Below, one piece after another: positions 16,129-22,795 of a stretch of DNA of 26,268 nt. The stretch's first letter is position 1. Each line of letters opens with the position of its first letter. Position numbers and translations under genes: made by a program. This DNA is from Bacteroidales bacterium UBA2939 (lineage in GTDB: Bacteria; Bacteroidota; Bacteroidia; Bacteroidales; P3). The stretch covers positions 9,014-35,281 of the forward strand of contig DECD01000004.1 of NCBI GenBank assembly GCA_002349055.1. Direction: 5' to 3'. The notes beneath the pieces are model-generated. The model was given only the letters and a program-made list of their open reading frames with translations. It had not been told where the DNA came from and did no database searches.

Positions 16129-16995
16129 ATGCCGGAATACACTAACGACACACTGCAAAACGATACACTACTGGACCTGACGGCGTTGCCGTTCTGGCAA
16201 TGGGACACCATGGAAGTGCCCGCCGCAGAAGTCGACCTGGGCATTCCCTTTGATTCCATCCACCGTCCCCGCGAGGTGATGGACACCGTGTTCCGCAAGT
16301 CGATGTTCCAGCGCCACTCGTTACAGGTGCAGCACCCGACATTTATCGCAAGGCCCGACAACAGCGAACCGGTGTGGATATTCGGTGTCCTGCTGCTGTT
16401 GACAGGACTGATTTGCACCTATCACCACATACGCAAGATAGAATTCCTCTCCATGATAAAAGCGCTGTCGGACCACCGTGCACTGGAGCGGCTGGTGCGC
16501 GACTGCAACCTGACACGCACCACCATGATGCTGCCCATGGGACTGATGCTGGTGGCAGCGATATGCCTGCCGATACACCGGCTGGCTATGCCGCAAACCG
16601 AATGGTGGGGCTACCTGCTGCTCGCCGCCGGCGTGGGACTGCTCTACATCCTTCGCAACTGCATCTTCCGCATGCTGGGCAACACCTTCGAGAACCGCCA
16701 GGGGGTGAACCTCTACATTGTCAACAACTACCTTTTCCACCTGCTAGAAGCGACGGTAATCACCGTGTTGCTCTTCCCGTTCTACTACCTGCCGGGGGGC
16801 CAAACCACCACACTATACATCATGTGCGGATTCATCGCCATTGCCTTCCTTTTGCGTTTTGCACGGGGAGTAAAAGTTTTTTTAACACTTCCAAATAGCT
16901 CCAGTTTCTATCTTTTTTACTATCTTTGCATCGTTGAAATAGTACCCATTTTGGTACTTATAAAGTGGATAACGTACAACGGCTCAGTGATTTGA
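16129..16995 (+). CDS. DUF4271 domain membrane protein
   Basis: A 288-residue protein with a soluble, acidic N-terminal region (1 to about 82) and a membrane region with about seven hydrophobic segments (starting at WIFGVLLLLTGLICTY). The YLFYYLCIVEIVPILVLIKW ending and NTFENRQGVNLYIVNNYLF block are typical of DUF4271 proteins, which in Bacteroidota often sit beside a uroporphyrinogen-III-synthase-like gene as here. No biochemical function is established. It starts 5 bp after the C25 protease stop, so it is probably co-transcribed with it. Its last 30 codons are unusually AT-rich because they carry a promoter for hemD. Confidence 0.82.
   Translation: MPEYTNDTLQNDTLLDLTALPFWQWDTMEVPAAEVDLGIPFDSIHRPREVMDTVFRKSMFQRHSLQVQHPTFIARPDNSEPVWIFGVLLLLTGLICTYHHIRKIEFLSMIKALSDHRALERLVRDCNLTRTTMMLPMGLMLVAAICLPIHRLAMPQTEWWGYLLLAAGVGLLYILRNCIFRMLGNTFENRQGVNLYIVNNYLFHLLEATVITVLLFPFYYLPGGQTTTLYIMCGFIAIAFLLRFARGVKVFLTLPNSSSFYLFYYLCIVEIVPILVLIKWITYNGSVI
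16921..16930 (+). promoter_or_regulatory. Internal promoter for hemD-rnpA-yidD within the DUF4271 gene
   Basis: An exact TATCTTTGCA box lies inside the DUF4271 reading frame (encoding YLCI), 84 bp before the hemD start. The surrounding sequence is AT-rich against a GC-rich gene body. A perfect inverted repeat AGTACC-CATTTT-GGTACT follows at 16941-16958 in the predicted 5' leader. No exact -33 TTTG is visible. Confidence 0.65.
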
Positions 16996-17014
16996 GTCAA
17001 ATTTAGATTAGAGA

Positions 17015-18142
17015 ATGAAGATTAAAAAAATCCTAATTTCGCAGCCGGCACCCGCCGATTTAGAGAAATCGCCCTACAGAAATCTGATTAATAAGCACAA
17101 TGTAGACCTCACTTTTTATAAATTTTTTGAGGTAGTCGGCATCCCTGTCTCCGAATTCCGCAAAACACGTATCCACATCAGCGAATACAGTGCTATCATC
17201 TTCAACAGCAAGAACTCGATAGACCACTTCTTCCGCATGCTCAAGGAGCTGCGCGAAACCGTCAGCGAAGAGATGAAATACTTCTGCTCGACCGAGGCCA
17301 TCGCCCTCTACTTGCAGAACTACATCCAGTACCGCAAGCGCAAGGTCTTCTTCGGCAACCAGTATTTCTCCGACCTGCTGGAGGTGATGAGCAAGCACCG
17401 CGAGGAGAAGTTCCTCTTTCCGTGCAGCGACGAGAAGCAGACCGAATACACCAAGGCCCTCGACAAGGCCAAATTCAAATACACCAAGGCTCCGATGTAC
17501 ACCTCAGCGCCCAAGGACCTCACCAAGTTCAAACTTGAGGAGTATGATGCCATCGCCCTCTTCTCGCCCATCGGAGTGAGAAGTTTGGTGAAGAGTTTCC
17601 CCAACATCAAGGACCGCAACATCATCATCGCCGCTTTCGGCACATCGACACATGCCGCATTGAAGGAGCAGGGCATCAAGCTCACCATCGCCGCCCCCAC
17701 CCAGTCGGCCCCCTCGATGGCCATGGCCATTGAGAACTTCATCATGGGCAAGGAGCAGGATTCCGTCATCGCCTCGAAGGGCGAGCTGGTGCGCCACAGC
17801 GTGAAGAACACCATCGCTTCGACGACCAAGAAGGCCAAGCCTGTCATCGCCAACAAGGAGATTTACAAGCAGCGCATGGAGGAGAAGAAGGCCCAGGCAG
17901 CCGCCCGACGTGCCGCCCGTGCTGCCGAGCGCGCAAAGGCCGAGAAAGAGAAAGCTAAAGCCGAGGCCGCTGCTGCCGCCAAAGTCGAAAAAGCAAAGGT
18001 AGAAAAAACCAAGGTGGAGAAACCGAAAGTGACGAAAGCCAAGGTCGAGAAGCCTAAGGTCGAAAAGACCAAGGTCGAAAAAGCCAAGGTAGCAAAGACG
18101 ACAACGGCCAAGAAGCCTGCCGCGAAAAGCGCCAAGAAATAA
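17015..18142 (+). CDS. hemD: Uroporphyrinogen-III synthase-like protein (HemD family) with Lys/Ala-rich C-terminal tail
   Basis: Residues 1 to about 248 form a two-lobed HemD-like fold: ILISQPAP at the start, IIFNSKNSIDHFF (61-73) in lobe one, and LFSPIGVRSLVKSF (182-195) and AAFGTSTHAALKEQG (206-220) in the second half. The canonical enzyme cyclises hydroxymethylbilane to uroporphyrinogen III. No other haem genes are nearby, and many Bacteroidales lack the upper pathway, so the enzymatic role is uncertain. Residues about 251-375 are an extension rich in Lys, Ala and Glu, with a likely helix (283-322) and then eight pentads of KVEK(A/T/P) type (323-362), like a histone-H1 tail. The gene is 3 bp upstream of rnpA and is probably driven by the promoter at 16921. 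Confidence 0.8.
   Translation: MKIKKILISQPAPADLEKSPYRNLINKHNVDLTFYKFFEVVGIPVSEFRKTRIHISEYSAIIFNSKNSIDHFFRMLKELRETVSEEMKYFCSTEAIALYLQNYIQYRKRKVFFGNQYFSDLLEVMSKHREEKFLFPCSDEKQTEYTKALDKAKFKYTKAPMYTSAPKDLTKFKLEEYDAIALFSPIGVRSLVKSFPNIKDRNIIIAAFGTSTHAALKEQGIKLTIAAPTQSAPSMAMAIENFIMGKEQDSVIASKGELVRHSVKNTIASTTKKAKPVIANKEIYKQRMEEKKAQAAARRAARAAERAKAEKEKAKAEAAAAAKVEKAKVEKTKVEKPKVTKAKVEKPKVEKTKVEKAKVAKTTTAKKPAAKSAKK
17981..18100 (+). repeat. 15-bp in-frame repeats encoding KVEK(A/T/P) pentads
   Basis: Eight consecutive 15-bp units encode KVEKA, KVEKT, KVEKP, KVTKA, KVEKP, KVEKT, KVEKA and KVAKT in the tail of the HemD-like protein. Units vary at synonymous sites. Confidence 0.9.
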
Positions 18143-18145
18143 GCA

Positions 18146-18550
18146 ATGGCCTTCACCTTCAAGAAAGAAGAACATTTGTGCAGCCGTCAGCTGATTGACC
18201 AGCTTTACTCTGAGGGTCATCGACTGATGGCTTTCCCTTATAGCGTGCAATGGCTTGTGGTTCCCGACCTCTCGCCTCTCACCTCTCACCTTTCACCTTG
18301 TCAGGTGATGATTGTGGCGCCAAAGCGCAAATTCCGCCATGCTGTGGATCGTAATCGCGTGCGGCGACTGACGCGCGAATGCTACCGCCTGCGGAAACAT
18401 TCGCTGTACCAATTCCTCGAAGAACGCAACATCAGCATCATCTTCTCGATGGTCTACATTCACAACGAAATCATGACTTTCGAGCATCTGGGACACAAAA
18501 TGGACAAGTTGCTGGAATCGTTGGAGAAAGAAATAACGGCCACGTTATGA
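18146..18550 (+). CDS. rnpA: Ribonuclease P protein component
   Basis: RnpA binds RNase P RNA and aids 5' maturation of tRNA. The 134-residue basic protein has the diagnostic RNR region KRKFRHAVDRNRVRRLTREC (60-79) and an N-terminal FKKEEHLCSR. Compared with the family, residues about 41-51 (DLSPLTSHLSP) form an insertion encoded by a 7-bp tandem repeat. The stop overlaps the yidD start as ATGA, a common rnpA-yidD coupling. A 3-bp gap separates it from hemD. Confidence 0.92.
   Translation: MAFTFKKEEHLCSRQLIDQLYSEGHRLMAFPYSVQWLVVPDLSPLTSHLSPCQVMIVAPKRKFRHAVDRNRVRRLTRECYRLRKHSLYQFLEERNISIIFSMVYIHNEIMTFEHLGHKMDKLLESLEKEITATL
18268..18299 (+). repeat. 7-bp tandem repeat inside rnpA
   Basis: Units CCTCTCG, CCTCTCA, CCTCTCA, CCTTTCA and a partial CCTT follow in exact 7-bp phase. 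Because 7 is not a multiple of 3, gain or loss of one unit would shift the reading frame of rnpA. Confidence 0.9.
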
Positions 18551-18771
18551 AATTCAAGCCACTCTCATGGCTGATGCTGGCGCTGATAGCCTTCTACCGC
18601 ACCTGCATCTCGCCGCTCACACCGCCCGCCTGCCGCTATACGCCCACTTGCTCGCAGTACGCCCAGGAGGCGATAAAGAAATATGGCCCCTTCAAGGGTG
18701 GCTGGCTGGCCCTCAAGCGCATCCTTCGCTGCAACCCATGGGGCGGCTCGGGATACGACCCGGTGCCATAA
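18547..18771 (+). CDS. yidD: Membrane protein insertion efficiency factor YidD
   Basis: A 74-residue protein with the YidD block: an amphipathic/hydrophobic N-terminus, YRTCISPLTPPACRYTPTCS (17-36), QYAQEAIKKYG (38-48), and the C-terminal RCNPWGGSGYDPVP. YidD assists YidC-dependent membrane insertion. The start ATG at 18547 overlaps the rnpA stop by four bases. An earlier in-frame ATG lies inside rnpA and is rejected. Its stop codon abuts the stop of the convergent HAD gene with no spacer. Confidence 0.92.
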   Translation: MKFKPLSWLMLALIAFYRTCISPLTPPACRYTPTCSQYAQEAIKKYGPFKGGWLALKRILRCNPWGGSGYDPVP

Positions 18772-19413
18772 TCAAAGAATATTCAGTAACTCGGCGAAAT
18801 CGTCGATGAGGTGGTCGGCTCCGGCGGAACGGAGGTCGGCGGTGGACTGGTTGCCATAGGTGACGCCACAGGTGCGGCAGCCAGCGGCAGCACCCATGAG
18901 GATATCGTAGCAGGCATCGCCGACGACCAACGTTTCCTCTGGAAGAACATCAAGCTGCTTCAAGATGACCTGCACCGGCTCGGGATGCGGCTTGTGGTGC
19001 TGCACGTCGTTGGAACCGACAACCATACTGAAATAGTTCTCCAGATGGAAGGTGCGGACGAATCCGTCGAGCGTAGGACGGGCGCGGCTGCTACAGATGG
19101 CCAGTTGCAGGTCGCGTTTGTGCAGCGCCTCTAGCGTTTCGATAACATGAGGGAAGAGGGTGACCACGCCGAGATGGTTGTCCTCGTCGAAGATGCGTCG
19201 GTAGGTCTCGGCGCAAAGATTAGCGGTGGCATCGTCGACGCCCAACAGCTTGACGAAACACTCCTCCAGAGGCAAGCCGATGATGGTCTTGCACTCGTCG
19301 ACGGTGCGGAAAGGCAAATGCAGCGCACCAATGGTGCGCTGCAATGTGCTGACGATGAGCGGCTGGGTATCGGCCAGCGTGCCGTCGAAATCCAATATCA
19401 CCAGGCGCGTCAT
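18772..19413 (-). CDS. HAD-family hydrolase, phosphoglycolate phosphatase-like
   Basis: A 213-residue haloacid-dehalogenase superfamily phosphatase with motif I DFDGTLADT (Asp8 nucleophile, Asp10), motif II around ICSSRAR, the motif III lysine in HHKPHPEP, and motif IV VVGDACYD. A helical cap lies at about 15-85 (subclass IA). It most resembles Gph-type phosphatases, but the substrate is not determinable. Given the ATGA overlap with ribE upstream, dephosphorylation of a riboflavin-pathway intermediate or FMN is a possibility, as inference only. Confidence 0.85.
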   Translation of the reverse strand: MTRLVILDFDGTLADTQPLIVSTLQRTIGALHLPFRTVDECKTIIGLPLEECFVKLLGVDDATANLCAETYRRIFDEDNHLGVVTLFPHVIETLEALHKRDLQLAICSSRARPTLDGFVRTFHLENYFSMVVGSNDVQHHKPHPEPVQVILKQLDVLPEETLVVGDACYDILMGAAAGCRTCGVTYGNQSTADLRSAGADHLIDDFAELLNIL

Positions 19414-20021
19414 TTCTGCGCGGCCATGTATTGTTCCAGCAGACGCTGGACATATTTGCCGAAGACGTCGAACTCGATGTTGACCACCGTGCCGGGCTTA
19501 AAGTTGTGGAAATTGGTCACCTTATAGGTATAAGGGATAATAGCCACGCTAAACATGCCAGGTTCGCTGTCCACCACCGTCAGGCTCACGCCGTTGATGG
19601 AGATAGAGCCCTTGGGCACCGTGATGGAAGGGGCGTTCTTGGCATCGTACTCGAAATAGAAACGCCAGCTGCCGTTGTCGTCCACAACCTTGGTGCATGT
19701 GGCGGTTTGGTCGACATGTCCCTGGACGATGTGGCCGTCGAAGCGTCCGTCCATGCGCATCGAGCGCTCTACGTTGACATCCGTGCCCACCTGCCAGGTG
19801 CCGAGGTTGGTCTTCAGCATCGTCTCGTCCATGGCGGTGACGACGTACTGTTTCTGGGCCTTGTCGACCTTCACCACCGTCAGGCAACAGCCGTCGTGGG
19901 CCATGCTCTGGTCGATGGCCAGCTCGTCGCCGAATGGCACCTCTAGGGTGAAGTGGTAGTTGGTGTTCTCTTTCTCTATCTTGACGACCTTGGCCGTCGT
20001 CTCTATGATTCCTGTAAACAT
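19410..20021 (-). CDS. ribE: Riboflavin synthase, alpha subunit
   Basis: Converts two 6,7-dimethyl-8-ribityllumazine molecules to riboflavin plus a pyrimidinedione. The 203-residue protein shows the twofold internal repeat of the family: MFTGIIET at the N-terminus, GCCLTVVKV in lobe one, then GHIVQGHVDQTA and NGVSLTVV in lobe two. MAHDGCCLTV replaces the more usual VAVNGVCLTV. The stop overlaps the HAD gene start as ATGA, so they form one unit. Directly upstream on the coding strand is a perfect CGTTATT/AATAACG inverted repeat ending 4 bp before the start. I see no FMN riboswitch consensus in the short leader and no clear -7 box. Confidence 0.93.
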   Translation of the reverse strand: MFTGIIETTAKVVKIEKENTNYHFTLEVPFGDELAIDQSMAHDGCCLTVVKVDKAQKQYVVTAMDETMLKTNLGTWQVGTDVNVERSMRMDGRFDGHIVQGHVDQTATCTKVVDDNGSWRFYFEYDAKNAPSITVPKGSISINGVSLTVVDSEPGMFSVAIIPYTYKVTNFHNFKPGTVVNIEFDVFGKYVQRLLEQYMAAQK

Positions 20022-20025
20022 AATT

Positions 20026-20046
20026 CGTTATTTTGCCCTAATAACG
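20026..20046 (-). promoter_or_regulatory. Inverted repeat just upstream of ribE
   Basis: Perfect 7-bp arms CGTTATT and AATAACG surround a 7-nt loop, ending 4 bp before the ribE start codon. If transcribed, the hairpin would sit over the ribosome landing site; it could instead be a protein-binding site. No experimental basis. Confidence 0.4.
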
Positions 20047-20136
20047 AGATGTCCCCCGATTTATTGTTTCACGTCAACGTTTTTTGCCATATTGCTGCCA
20101 GCAACGCTACTGCTTGTTTTCTTCATGGAGCAAAGA

Positions 20137-20167
20137 GACGGGGTGCGTGATTGCCACACACCCCGTC
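20137..20167 (-). terminator. Stem-loop terminator after the rubredoxin-ferritin unit
   Basis: Arms GACGGGGTGCGTG (20137-20149) and CACACACCCCGTC (20155-20167) give a 13-bp stem with one mismatch and a 5-nt loop, 25 nt after the ferritin stop. On the minus strand it is followed by TCTCTTT rather than a long T-run, so it is a moderately good terminator separating ferritin from ribE. Confidence 0.7.
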
Positions 20168-20191
20168 GTTTCTGTGTTTATCGATGTTTTA

Positions 20192-20707
20192 TTAGTCGAG
20201 CACAAGGCTGGGAGCGCTGTAGGTGCGGGCGGCAAGTTCCTGGTTGAGCATGTAGAGACTCTTGGGGTCGCTGCCGAAGAGTTCCATCTTGGTGATCATA
20301 TCGCGGGCGTTGGTTTCCTCCTCGCCCTGCTCCTTTACGAACCAGTCGAGGAACTGCATGGTGCGGAAGTCTTTCACCTTGTAAGCGGCATCGTAGATGG
20401 TGTGGATGCTGGCGGTGACATACTCCTCGTGCTCCAAGCCGGCTTTCAGCACGTCCATGTCCTTCTTGAACTTCTTGTCAGGCTTGGCGATGGCGTTGAG
20501 GACGATGGGGCAGTCGTTGTTCTGCATGTATTTGTAGATGAGCATGGCGTGGTCACGCTCCTCCTGAGCCTGAATCAAGTACCAGTTGGCGAAGCCTGCG
20601 AGGCCGCGCTTGTCGAAATAGTTATTCATGTCGAGGTACAGGTAGGCGCTGTAGAGCTCTTTATTGATTTGCTCGTTGAGCAGGTCGGAAACTTTTTTGT
20701 TCAGCAT
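20192..20707 (-). CDS. ftnA: Non-haem bacterial ferritin
   Basis: A 171-residue four-helix ferritin that oxidises and stores iron in a 24-mer. The ferroxidase ligands fall at the same numbers as in E. coli FtnA: Glu17, Glu50, His53, Glu94, Gln127 and Glu130 (QAQEERDH, LEHEEY, VKEQGEEE). It begins 24 bp after the rubredoxin stop with no promoter between, so the two share a transcript. The unit ends in a stem-loop at 20137-20167. Rubredoxin as a nearby electron carrier suggests a joint role in iron and oxygen stress handling. Confidence 0.95.
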   Translation of the reverse strand: MLNKKVSDLLNEQINKELYSAYLYLDMNNYFDKRGLAGFANWYLIQAQEERDHAMLIYKYMQNNDCPIVLNAIAKPDKKFKKDMDVLKAGLEHEEYVTASIHTIYDAAYKVKDFRTMQFLDWFVKEQGEEETNARDMITKMELFGSDPKSLYMLNQELAARTYSAPSLVLD

Positions 20708-20731
20708 AGTAATATTGTTTTATTGGGTTAA

Positions 20732-20890
20732 TTATTGTTTTTCAAAATGGCTTTTGTCCACCGAGCAAAGGGGGCACACCCAATCGGCGGGCAGGTCTTC
20801 GAACTTGGTGCCGGGAGCGACACCATGCTCCGGGTCGCCCTTCGCGGGGTCATACTCATACCCGCAAATGTTGCAAACATACTTTTCCAT
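20732..20890 (-). CDS. Rubredoxin
   Basis: A 52-residue small iron protein carrying one electron at an Fe(Cys)4 site. The ligands C6-x2-C9 (CNICGYEYDP) and C39-x2-C42 (CPLCSVDK) and the conserved GTKFEDLPADWVCP stretch are all present, and the length matches the family. The start at 20890 gives MEKYVCNICG, the normal N-terminus; longer in-frame openings upstream run through the promoter. It is the first gene of the rubredoxin-ferritin operon, with a complete -33/-7 promoter at 20925-20957. Confidence 0.96.
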   Translation of the reverse strand: MEKYVCNICGYEYDPAKGDPEHGVAPGTKFEDLPADWVCPLCSVDKSHFEKQ

Positions 20891-20924
20891 ATTTTTTTTA
20901 GTTTTTTAAGATTAATATTTCGAG

Positions 20925-20957
20925 TGCAAAGATACATAATTTTTCTTATATGGCAAA
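20925..20957 (-). promoter_or_regulatory. Promoter of the rubredoxin-ferritin operon
   Basis: On the minus strand TTTG (20954-20957) and TATCTTTGCA (20925-20934) are separated by 19 bp, a full consensus match. The leader before the rubredoxin ATG is about 30 nt. Confidence 0.85.
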
Positions 20958-21190
20958 AAATATTTGCAAAAAAGAATTGCCGTTGAACCACGATGAGGGT
21001 GTTCGCGACCTCCGGTTTCCGTCCTCGGCTAAGAGGTGGCACCCTTACTTAGAGCTTGGAGATGGGTTAATGGGGTTTATGGGTTTGGTGGAATATTTGC
21101 CATTAAAAGAATGGGCAAGAGTACACAATATTTTTTCTGTTTCTGCGTTACACAGGTATTATAATAGGTTAGATAATATAAAAATACGAT
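20958..21190. other. Intergenic region before the C69 dipeptidase, with a candidate structured element
   Basis: With the rubredoxin promoter this makes a 300-bp stretch without a gene. Its left part is locally GC-rich and can form a two-tier stem: TGAGGGTG (20994-21001) with CACCCTTA (21040-21047, one G-T wobble), then ACCTC (21008-21012) with GAGGT (21033-21037), with an apical loop of 20 nt. It matches no riboswitch consensus I can recall. An open frame starting at 20950 continues into the dipeptidase gene in another frame and is not convincing. No TAnnTTTG box for the dipeptidase is visible. Confidence 0.35.
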
Positions 21191-22762
21191 ATGAAACGGA
21201 TACTGATACTTTTGGTTTTGGCATTGCCGTTCACTCTGGCGGCACAGATCAATCACAAGGAGAGCTGCACTTCGATTATGGTGGGCAAGCGGGCGAGCAC
21301 CGATGGGAGTGTCATCACATCGCATACCTGCGACGGGCGCTACCGCACGTGGATGACCGTCGAGCCGGCGGCCGACTACAAGAAGGGCGCTAAACACGAG
21401 GTGCGCAAGGGTACGATGCACACCGTGTCGCCCAGCGACACCACGGGCGTTCGTGTGGCGGGTACCATCGCCGAGGTGGAACATACCTACGCCTACCTCA
21501 ATACATCGTACCCCTGCCTAAACGAGAAGCAACTGGCCATCGGCGAGAGCACCTTCAGCGGTCCCGATACGCTTGAGAATCCCGATGCGATGTTCCTCAT
21601 CGAAGAGCTGGAGCGCATCGCCCTGCAACGCTGCACCACAGCGCGCCAAGCCATCCAGCTTATCGCCAAGCTGGTAGAGAAACACGGATATGCCGACGGC
21701 GGCGAGTGCATCACCATTGCCGACAAAAAGGAGGTGTGGCAAATGGAAATCATTGGCTGCGGCCGTACCGAGATTGGTGCCGTGTGGGCGGCACAGAGGG
21801 TGCCCGACGACCATGTGGCCGTGAGTTGCAACATTCCGCGTATCGGCAAGTTGCAGCGTAACACCCCCGACTATTTTATGTGCTCCGACAATGTGGAAGA
21901 GGTGGCCAAGAAGTACTACCTTTGGGACGGTGAGGGCGAGTTCTGCTTCTGGAAAGCCTACAACACCTCGTGGGCCAACGGCAAGAACTTCCGCGAGCGC
22001 GAGTGGTTTATCTTCAACGCCCTGGCCCCCTCGCAGGGGTTCACCTACGACATGCCCGAGTTGCCTTTCTCGGTGAAGCCCGACAATCCTGTCGACGTTA
22101 CCGACGTGATGGAGCTGCTGCGCTCCACCTACGAGGGTACCGATATGGACATGACCAAGAACCTCAAGGTGGTGGTGAACCGCAAGCGCGACGACGGCAG
22201 CACCTACAAAGACACCGTGGTGAGCCCCATTGCCAACCCCTGGCTGGGCGGCACGATGCAGCAGACTCTGAACATGATTGCTCCCGGCACCATCGATTTC
22301 AAACGCACGGTCAGCGTGGCGTGGTGCAGCTACAGCTTTGTGGCGCAGCTACGCGACTGGCTACCTGACGAGGTGGGCGGCATCTGCTGGATGGCCGTCG
22401 ACAACCCCGGGCAGAGTCCCCGTATCCCCATCTTCTGCGGCACCACCGAGTTGCCCGAAGCTTTTAAGATGTGCGGTCAGAAGAGCTATGTCCCCGACGC
22501 GTTGCTGTGGCAATACCGTCGCGCCAACAAGCTGGCCACCGTAGCGTGGCAGCGCACCAAGAAGCAGCACATGAACGCCGTGTTGCAGCAGGAGGGTACC
22601 GCCTTCAGCGGATTGAAGAACCTGGAGGAGGCCGTCAAGGTCAACCCCAAGAAATCGGCCAAGATAATCAACGCCTACACCAAGCAGATTTACGATAACA
22701 CCGTTGCCGCCTGGCACGACCTTGAGGCTGATTACTGGCATTTGTTTGGAATGGGATTCTGA
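21191..22762 (+). CDS. Secreted C69-family dipeptidase
   Basis: A 523-residue Ntn-hydrolase-type dipeptidase (PepD/U34 family). A signal peptide (about 1-18, LPFTLAAQ) precedes SCTSIMVGKRASTDGSVITSHTCDGR, in which Cys26 is the expected N-terminal nucleophile after autocatalytic removal of the leader. The length and the later blocks GGECITIADKKEVWQMEI and VSCNIPRIG fit the family. It likely splits dipeptides in the periplasm or outer envelope, downstream of endopeptidases and prolyl peptidases. It is followed by the PNGase-like gene after a short 7-bp-repeat spacer, probably in one transcript. Confidence 0.92.
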   Translation: MKRILILLVLALPFTLAAQINHKESCTSIMVGKRASTDGSVITSHTCDGRYRTWMTVEPAADYKKGAKHEVRKGTMHTVSPSDTTGVRVAGTIAEVEHTYAYLNTSYPCLNEKQLAIGESTFSGPDTLENPDAMFLIEELERIALQRCTTARQAIQLIAKLVEKHGYADGGECITIADKKEVWQMEIIGCGRTEIGAVWAAQRVPDDHVAVSCNIPRIGKLQRNTPDYFMCSDNVEEVAKKYYLWDGEGEFCFWKAYNTSWANGKNFREREWFIFNALAPSQGFTYDMPELPFSVKPDNPVDVTDVMELLRSTYEGTDMDMTKNLKVVVNRKRDDGSTYKDTVVSPIANPWLGGTMQQTLNMIAPGTIDFKRTVSVAWCSYSFVAQLRDWLPDEVGGICWMAVDNPGQSPRIPIFCGTTELPEAFKMCGQKSYVPDALLWQYRRANKLATVAWQRTKKQHMNAVLQQEGTAFSGLKNLEEAVKVNPKKSAKIINAYTKQIYDNTVAAWHDLEADYWHLFGMGF

Positions 22763-22764
22763 TT

Positions 22765-22792
22765 AGTTATGAGTTATGAGATAATAGTTATG
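22765..22792 (+). repeat. 7-bp tandem repeats across the PNGase-like gene start
   Basis: AGTTATG, AGTTATG, AGATAAT, AGTTATG run in exact 7-bp phase. Three units contain ATG; those at 22769 and 22790 are in frame with the PNGase-like gene and the one at 22776 is not. Confidence 0.85.
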
Positions 22793-22795
22793 TTA

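Noticed and set aside
20022..20136. FMN riboswitch upstream of ribE
   Set aside because: The leader is short and I cannot find the conserved RFN blocks; only a simple 7-bp inverted repeat is present. A 21-codon frame there has no support.
20950..21393. A 147-codon plus-strand frame between rubredoxin and the C69 gene
   Set aside because: It begins in the rubredoxin promoter and continues 200 bp into the dipeptidase gene in another frame; no family motif.
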